Part shown: one piece after another, positions 48,298 through 54,607 of the stretch | How the letters are laid out: each line of letters begins with the position of its first letter | Numbering within the stretch: position 1 is the stretch's first letter | Source: Nocardioides caldifontis | GTDB taxonomy: Bacteria; Actinomycetota; Actinomycetes; Propionibacteriales; Nocardioidaceae | DNA length: 64,000 nucleotides | Direction: 5' to 3' | Assembly: GCF_008087345.1 (NCBI RefSeq) | Contig: NZ_VHIB01000008.1 | Location: 496,001 to 560,000 of the forward strand | Position numbers and translations under genes: made by a program | Notes under the pieces: model-generated | Database searches by the model: none | Told to the model about the DNA's origin: nothing | Seen by the model: only the letters and a program-made list of their open reading frames with translations

Positions 48298-48687
48298 ATG
48301 GCCGGGAGCACGACCCTCCGGTTCACCGTCGGCGAGGGCGACACCGCGGCGGCGGTGGGCTCGGGCGACCTGCCGGTGCTGGGCACGCCACGGCTGCTCG
48401 CGTGGGCCGAGGCGGCGACCTGCGCGGCCGTGGCGGACGAGCTCGACGCGAGCAGCACCTCGGTCGGCACCCGGGTGGCCCTGGAGCACCGGACCGCCAG
48501 CGCCGTGGGCCAGGAGGTGCGGGTCACCGCCACGGTCACGCACCGGGACGGCCGGCTGCTCCGGTTCGAGGTGGTCGCCGTCGACTCGGCAGACGCCGTC
48601 GTCGGCCACGGCGAGGTGACCCGGGTGGTCGTGGACCGCGAGCGGTTCCTCGGGCGGCTGCGCAAGGGCGCTGCCGAGGGCGGGTGA
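48298..48687 (+). CDS. FlK-like hotdog thioesterase
   Basis: This 129-residue hotdog protein resembles the fluoroacetyl-CoA thioesterase family. The hydrophobic helix contains WAEAATCAAVADEL, followed by GTRVALEHRTASAVGQEV, with Thr, Glu and His at the positions used for catalysis. It probably hydrolyses a short acyl-CoA. The gene follows the thiamine enzyme by 2 bp, so the two work together. Confidence 0.8.
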   Translation: MAGSTTLRFTVGEGDTAAAVGSGDLPVLGTPRLLAWAEAATCAAVADELDASSTSVGTRVALEHRTASAVGQEVRVTATVTHRDGRLLRFEVVAVDSADAVVGHGEVTRVVVDRERFLGRLRKGAAEGG

Positions 48688-48793
48688 GGCCCCGACCCGG
48701 GCGCCGGCCAGCCCGCGATTAGGGATGCGTCGCCGGGTTTGAGAGGATGGGTCAGTTGTCCCCAGTCTCGAAAGTCCGGAGAAGGAGCACCTG

Positions 48794-48868
48794 ATGGGCA
48801 AGACCGGTCGCAAGCGCCGCGCTCGCAAGAAGAAGGGCGCCAACCACGGCAAGCGTCCCAACGCCTGA
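48794..48868 (+). CDS. Ribosomal protein bL37
   Basis: This 24-codon gene encodes MGKTGRKRRARKKKGANHGK then RPNA. It matches the small 50S protein bL37 found in mycobacterial ribosomes, and the ANHGKRPN tail is diagnostic. A strong GAAGGAG precedes the ATG by 7 nt. A hairpin follows the stop. Its size leaves it out of many annotations. Confidence 0.88.
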   Translation: MGKTGRKRRARKKKGANHGKRPNA

Positions 48869-48880
48869 CGAGGTACCCGC

Positions 48881-48910
48881 ACGACCCCGCGCCGCACGGC
48901 CCGGGGTCGT
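48881..48910. terminator. Terminator after bL37
   Basis: ACGACCCCG and CGGGGTCGT form a 9-bp stem with a 12-nt loop. TTCGCATTT follows, the nearest thing to a U-tract here. It lies between convergent genes (bL37 and rsrA) and could serve both directions. Confidence 0.65.
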
Positions 48911-48940
48911 TCGCATTTCCCGACCCGAGCCGACCGGAGC

Positions 48941-49216
48941 TCAGGTGCCGGGGCGCTCGGTGATCTCGATGTGCACCTGGCGGATCTGCACCAGCACCCG
49001 CTCGCGCAGCGCCTCCGGGGCCCGCTCGGTGCACGAGCGCGCGACGAGCGTCTTGACGGTCCGCTCGAGGTCGTACTTGCGGAGGCAGGGCGTGCAGTCC
49101 GCGAGGTGGCGCTGGATCTCGTCCTCGTCGGCCTTGGCGAGCTCGTGGTCGAGGAAGAAGAACATGTTGGCCAGGGCCGTGGCGCAGTCGGTCCCCGAGG
49201 GCTGCTGCTCGGTCAT
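48941..49216 (-). CDS. rsrA: Redox-sensing anti-sigma factor RsrA
   Basis: This 91-residue zinc anti-sigma factor has the HxxxCxxC motif (RHLADCTPC) and an upstream Cys ([11 protein letters not shown]). In relatives, oxidation forms a disulfide, releases zinc and frees SigR. The ATG overlaps the sigR stop by 4 bp (ATGA), which keeps the two in balance. The gene order sigR-rsrA is standard. Confidence 0.94.
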   Translation of the reverse strand: MTEQQPSGTDCATALANMFFFLDHELAKADEDEIQRHLADCTPCLRKYDLERTVKTLVARSCTERAPEALRERVLVQIRQVHIEITERPGT

Positions 49217-49959
49217 GACTTCGCCCCCGAGCTGGTCGAGTCGACTCGCATGCCGCGCTCCCGTGCGTAGTCGGTGAGCATGGACCTCAGCTGCCGACGG
49301 CCGCGGTGAAGCCGGGACATCACGGTGCCGATCGGCGTGTCCATGATCTCGGCGATCTCCTTGTAGGGGAACCCCTCCACGTCGGCGAGGTAGACCGCGA
49401 GCCGGAAGTCCTCGGGCAGCTTCGACAGCGCCTCCTTGACGTCGCTGTCGGGGAGCCGCTCGAGCGCCTCGGCCTCCGCGGACTTCAGCCCGCTCGAGGT
49501 GTGGGACTCGGCCCGCGCGAGCTGCCAGTCCTCGACGTCCTCGGCCAGCGACGGCTGCGGCTCGCGCTGCTTCTTGCGGTAGCTGTTGATGAACGTGTTG
49601 GTCAGGATCCGGTAGAGCCACGCCTTGAGGTTGGTGCCCTCCTTGAACTGGTGGAAGGAGGCGTAGGCCTTCGCGAAGGTCTCCTGCACCAGGTCCTCGG
49701 CGTCCGCCGGGTTGCGGGTCATGCGCATGGCCGCGGAGTAGAGCTGGTCGAGGAACGGCAGCGCGTCGCGCTCGAACCTGAGCGTGCGCTGCTCGGCCGT
49801 CTCCGGCTCCGTGGATCCCGCCGGCGTCTCACCGACGGCGACCGCACCGGGCTTCTGGTCGTCTGTCATCGTCCGCCAGCCTACCGGCAGGACCCGACGA
49901 GGCAGCCCGTCCGAGCTCCGGGTGGGCCGGGCTACGGGTGCTGCCACCGTTGCCGTCAC
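49213..49959 (-). CDS. sigR: ECF sigma factor SigR/SigH with probable long isoform
   Basis: This oxidative-stress sigma factor has region 2 ([31 protein letters not shown]) and region 4 ([36 protein letters not shown]). There are two starts. The GTG at 49959 (248 residues) has a strong GGAGG 6 nt upstream. The ATG at 49869 (218 residues, MTDDQKPG) has a poor site but matches the usual protein. Streptomyces makes an unstable long isoform this way from its autoregulated transcript; the promoter at 50014-50039 fits that model. Confidence 0.93.
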   Translation of the reverse strand: MTATVAAPVARPTRSSDGLPRRVLPVGWRTMTDDQKPGAVAVGETPAGSTEPETAEQRTLRFERDALPFLDQLYSAAMRMTRNPADAEDLVQETFAKAYASFHQFKEGTNLKAWLYRILTNTFINSYRKKQREPQPSLAEDVEDWQLARAESHTSSGLKSAEAEALERLPDSDVKEALSKLPEDFRLAVYLADVEGFPYKEIAEIMDTPIGTVMSRLHRGRRQLRSMLTDYARERGMRVDSTSSGAKS

Positions 49960-50004
49960 GCTCGCCCTCCGACGTCCGCGCGCCGGACGGACCCGACGCT
50001 CTCG

Positions 50005-50667
50005 TCAGGGCACAACACCCTCGGCGCCGCGACGATTCCCGGCGACGTCGCGGACGACGAACTCCAGCGTCGCCTCGACGATGATCCCGGCCACGTCCGC
50101 GGCGTCGAGCCCGCTGCGCTTCGGGACCTTGAAGGAGTGGTCCGCGGCCGGGACCACCACGAGCGGCTGCCGCTCCGGGAACTCCTCGGGCCGGCCGAAC
50201 GGGTCGTTCTCCCCCTGCACGACCAGCGTCGGGACCGTCACGGCGGTGAGCTCGTCGAGCCGCGACCGGTCGGGCTTGCCCGGCGGGTGCAGCGGGAAGG
50301 CGAGCGCGAGCACCCCCGAGGCTCCCAGGTGGTACGCCGTCCGCGCCGCGCTGCGCGCCCCCGCGCTCCGGCCGCCGAGCACCAGGGGCGTCCGGGGACG
50401 GAGCTGGTCGGCCGCGGAGACGAGGCAGGCGTCGAGCACCGCCGGCGCCGGCGCGAGCCGCTTCCCGGCCACCCGCCACGGCTGCTCGAGCCGGATCACC
50501 GTGATCCCCTCGCGGGGGAGCTCGGCGGCGAGCGCCACCAGGTCGGGCGCCTCGACCCCTCCTCCGGCGCCGTGGCCGAGGAGCAGGGTGGCCAGCGGCC
50601 GACGGGAGCGGTCGGTGTGCAGCCGCGCCTCGCCGTGCGGGGTGTCGACCGCGCGCACGGCGGTCAC
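50005..50667 (-). CDS. Alpha/beta hydrolase (KANL3/Tex30-like)
   Basis: This 220-residue hydrolase has LLLGHGAGGGVEAPDLVALA with the oxyanion region, the nucleophile elbow GGRSAGARSA, LVVQGENDPFG and the His in AADHSFKVP. It has no signal peptide and its substrate is unknown. The GTG start overlaps the SRAP gene stop by 4 bp. Its 3' end carries the sigR promoter. Confidence 0.85.
   Translation of the reverse strand: MTAVRAVDTPHGEARLHTDRSRRPLATLLLGHGAGGGVEAPDLVALAAELPREGITVIRLEQPWRVAGKRLAPAPAVLDACLVSAADQLRPRTPLVLGGRSAGARSAARTAYHLGASGVLALAFPLHPPGKPDRSRLDELTAVTVPTLVVQGENDPFGRPEEFPERQPLVVVPAADHSFKVPKRSGLDAADVAGIIVEATLEFVVRDVAGNRRGAEGVVP
50014..50039 (-). promoter_or_regulatory. SigR-dependent promoter of sigR (GGGAAT-N18-GTT)
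   Basis: On the minus strand GGGAAT and GTT are separated by exactly 18 bp, the SigR/SigH consensus. The element lies within the last codons of the upstream hydrolase gene. It would start transcription near 50007, about 48 nt before the GTG start of the long SigR form. Confidence 0.8.
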
Positions 50668-51452
50668 GGGGTGTCCTCGAGCGGCGTCTCCTCGAGCGGG
50701 ATCGGCTCGACCAGCTCGGGCCCGTTGTTGCGCACGTTGTTGACCTGCGTGGAGACCGGGAAGGCCTCGAGCCGTCCGGGGGCCGCGGGGACCAGCAGCC
50801 GGCGCAGCGCCTCGGGCTCCTGGGGGGTCGGGTCGAGCCACGCGGCGTACCGCTCCTTCTCGACCAGCAGCGGCATCCGGTCGTGGATGCGCCCTACCTC
50901 GTCCTCGGCGGAGGTGGTGAGCACCGTGCAGGTCCAGCGGAACCGCTGGGGGTCGTCGTCGTCGCGGGTGGGGTCGCGCCAGATCTCGTAGAGCCCGGCC
51001 ATCGCGAGGACCGAGCCGTCCTCGGGCCGGATGAAGAACGGCTGCTTGAGCGGCTTGCCGGCCTTGGTCCGCTGCTCGGTCGCGTACCACTCGAAGTAGC
51101 CGTCGGCCGGCAGCAGGCAGCGCCGCTTGGCGAACGCCTGCTTGAACGCCGGCTTCTCGTGGACGGTCTCCATGCGGGCGTTGATCATCCGGTTGCCGAT
51201 CGCGGGATCCTTGGCCCAGAACGGGACGAGCCCCCACCGCAGCACGCGGAGCTGGCGGTCACCGGGGGCCTCCTCCGCCGGGCGCTCCCCCGCCGGGGGC
51301 CGGGTGACGACGGCGTAGACCTCCTTGGTGGGGGCCACGTTGAAGTCCGGCGCGAGCGGCTCGGCGACGGTCTCCTTGACCGACGCCTCGTCGATCTCGA
51401 ACTCCTCGGCGAGGTCCTCGGGGCGACGGCTGGAGGCGTAGCGACCGCACAT
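50664..51452 (-). CDS. SOS response-associated peptidase (SRAP, HMCES/YedK-like)
   Basis: This 262-residue protein has Cys2 after Met (MCGRYASSRRPEDL), which after Met removal forms a thiazolidine crosslink with abasic sites in single-stranded DNA. Other conserved parts are NVAPTKEVYAV, RWGLVPFWAKD, NARMETVHEKPAF and CLLPADGYFEW. It shields abasic sites during replication. Its location next to sigR-rsrA is conserved in mycobacteria. Confidence 0.94.
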   Translation of the reverse strand: MCGRYASSRRPEDLAEEFEIDEASVKETVAEPLAPDFNVAPTKEVYAVVTRPPAGERPAEEAPGDRQLRVLRWGLVPFWAKDPAIGNRMINARMETVHEKPAFKQAFAKRRCLLPADGYFEWYATEQRTKAGKPLKQPFFIRPEDGSVLAMAGLYEIWRDPTRDDDDPQRFRWTCTVLTTSAEDEVGRIHDRMPLLVEKERYAAWLDPTPQEPEALRRLLVPAAPGRLEAFPVSTQVNNVRNNGPELVEPIPLEETPLEDTP

Positions 51453-51462
51453 GCCGAGCAGC

Positions 51463-52068
51463 CTACGGAAGCCGGGCGCCCGCGCCGGCCAGCACCGCCT
51501 CGACCAGCGACGCCAGGGAGGCCGCGGTCCGGTCCGGTGGCCCGGTCGGCGTGGTGACGTGGCTGAGCACGAGCCGGACGACCGACTCGAGGACGAGGCG
51601 GACCTCGTCGGCGGGGAGCGGGAGGTCGGGGAACCTCTCGGTGACCAGCTGCTCGAGGAACCCGGTGGCGACGACCACGAGGTCCTGCGACTGGAAGATG
51701 AACGGCAGCAGGTCGCTGTCACCGCTGTGGCCGCTCTCCAGCACGGTGCGCAGCAGGGCGTTCTGCCCGGCGCCTTCGAGCGCACCCTCCACCGCCGACC
51801 GTACGGCGGGCACCAGCGCGTCCTCGGCCTCGAACCGGGTCCGCACCACCTCGAGGAACCGCTCGAGCTCGCGCATCACCAGCTGCTCGGCGAGCTGCTG
51901 CTTGCCGCCGAGCTCGTTGTAGACGGTCTGCCGGCTGACGCCGGCGCGGTCGGCGACCTTGGCCATCGTGAGCTTGCGCCACCCCTGGTCGGCGAAGACC
52001 GCCGCGGCCGCGTCGAGCAGCCGGTCGCGGAGCATCGTGCGCACCGCCGTGCGGAAGGGCTCGGTCAC
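51463..52068 (-). CDS. TetR-family regulator, probable alkB regulator
   Basis: This 201-residue regulator has the TetR helix-turn-helix (AVFADQGWRKLTMAKVADRA, GVSRQTVYNELGGK) and a ligand domain. It is the third gene after alkB and rubredoxin, the position of AlkX-type regulators of alkane hydroxylase operons. A 25-bp palindrome upstream of alkB is the likely operator. Confidence 0.88.
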   Translation of the reverse strand: MTEPFRTAVRTMLRDRLLDAAAAVFADQGWRKLTMAKVADRAGVSRQTVYNELGGKQQLAEQLVMRELERFLEVVRTRFEAEDALVPAVRSAVEGALEGAGQNALLRTVLESGHSGDSDLLPFIFQSQDLVVVATGFLEQLVTERFPDLPLPADEVRLVLESVVRLVLSHVTTPTGPPDRTAASLASLVEAVLAGAGARLP

Positions 52069-52113
52069 CCGCCCACTGTCTCACCCGCTCCCGGGCCCGC
52101 CGGGGACCGACGG

Positions 52114-52275
52114 TCAGGCCGGCTCGAAGTCCTGCTGCTCGCGCACGCCGCAGTCGGGGCAGGGCCAGTCCGGGTCGACCTCGGAGAACGGCGTGCCGGC
52201 CGGCCATCCCTCGCGCGGGTCGCCCCGGTCCTCGTCGTACACGTAGCCGCAGGAGGGACAGGCGAATCGTGCCAC
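52114..52275 (-). CDS. Rubredoxin (AlkG-type)
   Basis: This 53-residue protein starts with GTG (MARFACPSCGYVYDEDRGDP) and has two CxxC pairs, CPSCGY and CPDCG, that bind one iron. DPREGWPAGTPF is the standard rubredoxin turn. It lies 9 bp after alkB and would carry electrons to it. A rubredoxin reductase is not in the window. Confidence 0.93.
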   Translation of the reverse strand: MARFACPSCGYVYDEDRGDPREGWPAGTPFSEVDPDWPCPDCGVREQQDFEPA

Positions 52276-52284
52276 CGGGGCCCC

Positions 52285-53484
52285 TCAGGCGGCGGCGGGC
52301 CGGGTGGTGCCCGCGGAGTGCCGGGACAGGTAGCGCTGCGCGCGCCGCGGGTGGAGGTTGGCCCGCGACACGTCGCCGTCGAAGTGCGCCACGACCTTGG
52401 GATCCATGACCGCGCGCCAGACCGCGGGGACCCAGGTCAGCACGATCATCCCGGCGTAGCCGGTGGGCAGCACCGGCGACTCGGGGAAGTCCCGCAGCGT
52501 CTGGTAGCGCCGCGTCGGGTTGGCGTGGTGGTCGCTGTGCCGCTGCAGGTGGTAGAGCAGCACGTTGGTCCCGATGTTGTTGCTGTTCCAGCTGTGCGAG
52601 GGGTCGACGCGCTCGTAGCGCCCGGACTCGAGCCGCTGGCGGCGCATCCCGTAGTGCTCGAGGTAGTTCACCGACTCCAGCAGCCAGATCCCGACGAGTG
52701 CCTGGAGCACGAGGTAGGGAAGCAGGCCGAGGCCGAAGACCGCGAGCAGCCCGCCCCAGAGCACGACCGACATCGCCCAGGCGTTGACGACGTCGTTGCG
52801 GAGCGTCAGGTGGTTGCCGCCCTTGCGGGTCAGGCGGCGCCTCTCCAGCGCCCAGGCGCTGCGCAGCGAGCCGACCACGGTCCTGGGCAGGAACTCCCAG
52901 ACGTTCTCCCCCAGGCGCGAGCTGGCCGGGTCCTCCGGGGTGGCGACGCGGACGTGGTGGCCGCGGTTGTGCTCGATGAAGAAGTGGCCGTAGAAGGTCT
53001 GCGCCAGGCAGATCCGCGCGAACCACCGCTCGTGGGACTCGCGCTTGTGGCCGAGCTCGTGGGCGGTGTTGATCGCGATGCCGGCGACGATGCCGGCGTT
53101 GACCGCGAGCCCGACCCGGTCGGCGACGTCGAGGTGCGGCCGACTGATCATCCAGGCGGTCCAGAACAGGCAGAGGTACTGCACCGGGATGAACGCGTAG
53201 GTCACCCAGCGGTAGTAGCGGTCCTCCTCGAGCGCCTCGAGGACCTCGTCGGGCGGGTTGTCCGGGTCACGTCCCACGACCAGGTCGACGAGCGGGATGA
53301 GCACGAAGACGAACACCGGCCCGAAGAACCAGAAGGCGTCGAGGCCGGTCCAGGTGACCAGCCCCCAGGCCAGGAACGGCACCGCGGGGATCACCGCCCC
53401 GAGCAGCCAGGCGTAGCGCTTGCGGTCGCGCCACTGCACGGGACCGGCCACCTGGCCGTCGGTCGTTGGGCTCGCTGAGGTCAT
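52285..53484 (-). CDS. alkB: Alkane 1-monooxygenase AlkB
   Basis: This 399-residue membrane di-iron enzyme hydroxylates the terminal carbon of n-alkanes. All four histidine boxes are present: HELGHKRESHERW, EHNRGHHVRVATPED, LQRHSDHHANPTRRYQTLR and NYLEHYG. About six membrane helices are visible. The ATG at 53484 has GAGGAG 6 nt upstream. It is the first gene of alkB-rubredoxin-TetR. Confidence 0.96.
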   Translation of the reverse strand: MTSASPTTDGQVAGPVQWRDRKRYAWLLGAVIPAVPFLAWGLVTWTGLDAFWFFGPVFVFVLIPLVDLVVGRDPDNPPDEVLEALEEDRYYRWVTYAFIPVQYLCLFWTAWMISRPHLDVADRVGLAVNAGIVAGIAINTAHELGHKRESHERWFARICLAQTFYGHFFIEHNRGHHVRVATPEDPASSRLGENVWEFLPRTVVGSLRSAWALERRRLTRKGGNHLTLRNDVVNAWAMSVVLWGGLLAVFGLGLLPYLVLQALVGIWLLESVNYLEHYGMRRQRLESGRYERVDPSHSWNSNNIGTNVLLYHLQRHSDHHANPTRRYQTLRDFPESPVLPTGYAGMIVLTWVPAVWRAVMDPKVVAHFDGDVSRANLHPRRAQRYLSRHSAGTTRPAAA

Positions 53485-53508
53485 CACGGACTCCTCGCCT
53501 CGACGCGG

Positions 53509-53533
53509 TTTACATGACCATAGGACTTGTAAA
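53509..53533. promoter_or_regulatory. Palindromic operator upstream of alkB
   Basis: The 25-bp element TTTACATGACC-ATA-GGACTTGTAAA is symmetric at 9 of 11 arm positions. It lies 25 bp upstream of the alkB ATG in a low-GC patch, so it probably overlaps the promoter. The TetR regulator at the end of the operon is the likely ligand, by position only. Confidence 0.65.
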
Positions 53534-53569
53534 GCGCGTGGGCAAGAGGTGCAGGAATGTCGACTCAGC

Positions 53570-54322
53570 TCAGCGAGCGACCTCCGAGAGGGCGCGCACC
53601 CCGGCGTCGACACCGTCGGGGAGCCCCTCGAGCCACAGCCGGGCTCCGGAGAGGCCGAGGTCCTCGAGCATCAGCCGGGTCAGGGTCAGCGTCTCGCCCA
53701 GCTCGGGCGTGCGGCGGACGAGTGCGACCACACGACCGGCGCCCCCACCGGCGATGACCTCCTCGCCGGCGAACACCGTGCGCAGCGCGTCCGCGAGCGC
53801 CGCGAGCCGGAGGGCCCGGGTGAAGCCGTCGGTGGGAACGTCCCCTCCGGCGCTCCCACCGACCTGCACCACCACGAGCGCATGGGTACGTCGCACCGAC
53901 GTCCCGAGGCGCTCGGCCTCTCGGTAGACCTCGCTGAGCCGGGTCCGCAGGTGCGGAAGGCTCGCGAGCCCCGTGAGCGGGTCCTCACAGCTCACGTCGT
54001 GGAGGAACTCCAAGGTGGCCTCGCTCCAGGCCACCGACAGCGCCTCCACCGCCGCGAAGTCCGGAGCCGCGCCTCCCAGCGCCTCCCAGGTCTCACGCAG
54101 CCCGGACAGTGCCTCTCCCAGGGAGGCTCCGTCCCACGCCAGCGCGCGACCCGCGACTGCGCACGCAGCCACCGGACTCTCCCCCGCGGCCAGTGCCTCG
54201 GCGACGGCGTCGAACCGGGGCGGCAGTGACTGCCGCTCCGACTCGGTGACCCGGCGCTCCCGCCCCGACCAACGGAGGTCAGCGGCGATCCGGCGGGAGA
54301 ACGACGTCCGACCACTGCGCAT
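53570..54322 (-). CDS. Degenerate GGDEF-like domain protein
   Basis: This 250-residue protein has an N-terminal helical region (about 1-110). It then has CEDPLTGLASLPHLRTRLSE, the standard entry to a GGDEF domain (DPLTGL...RL). The active-site GG(D/E)EF is missing: the region reads [15 protein letters not shown]. It is unlikely to make cyclic-di-GMP and may be a binding or sensor protein. It diverges from the sigma/anti-sigma fusion gene. GGAGGA precedes the ATG. Confidence 0.6.
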   Translation of the reverse strand: MRSGRTSFSRRIAADLRWSGRERRVTESERQSLPPRFDAVAEALAAGESPVAACAVAGRALAWDGASLGEALSGLRETWEALGGAAPDFAAVEALSVAWSEATLEFLHDVSCEDPLTGLASLPHLRTRLSEVYREAERLGTSVRRTHALVVVQVGGSAGGDVPTDGFTRALRLAALADALRTVFAGEEVIAGGGAGRVVALVRRTPELGETLTLTRLMLEDLGLSGARLWLEGLPDGVDAGVRALSEVAR

Positions 54323-54453
54323 CCGACGTCCTCCTCCCTCGTCCCTGCCGGCCGCCCTCCCAGGGCGCGACCGGCGTTGTCCTTGCTTGCCGCTGACGAG
54401 GAGACGGGGCACCTCGGAGGTCGTGACGCGGTTCCACGAGGTTTTTTCGGGAA

Positions 54454-54500
54454 GTTCTGCGAAGCCCCCGGAGCACGTCGTAGGGGCAGTTCCGCAGAAC
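54454..54500. promoter_or_regulatory. GTTCTGCG inverted repeat in a divergent promoter region
   Basis: GTTCTGCG (54454-54461) and CGCAGAAC (54493-54500) are exact complements 31 bp apart. The second is part of the near-palindrome GTTCCGCAGAAC. GGTTTTTTCGG lies just to the left (54440-54450). The 285-bp gap separates the GGDEF-like gene from the sigma fusion gene. Its function is unknown. Confidence 0.35.
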
Positions 54501-54607
54501 CGCCCGTGCTGCTCGCTCTCGCGCGGTAGCGTGCCCCGACGGTAGGTTTCGCCTGGGCGGATTCGCCCGGGTATGACCTTTCCCCCCGACACCCGTTGGT
54601 CAGGCAG

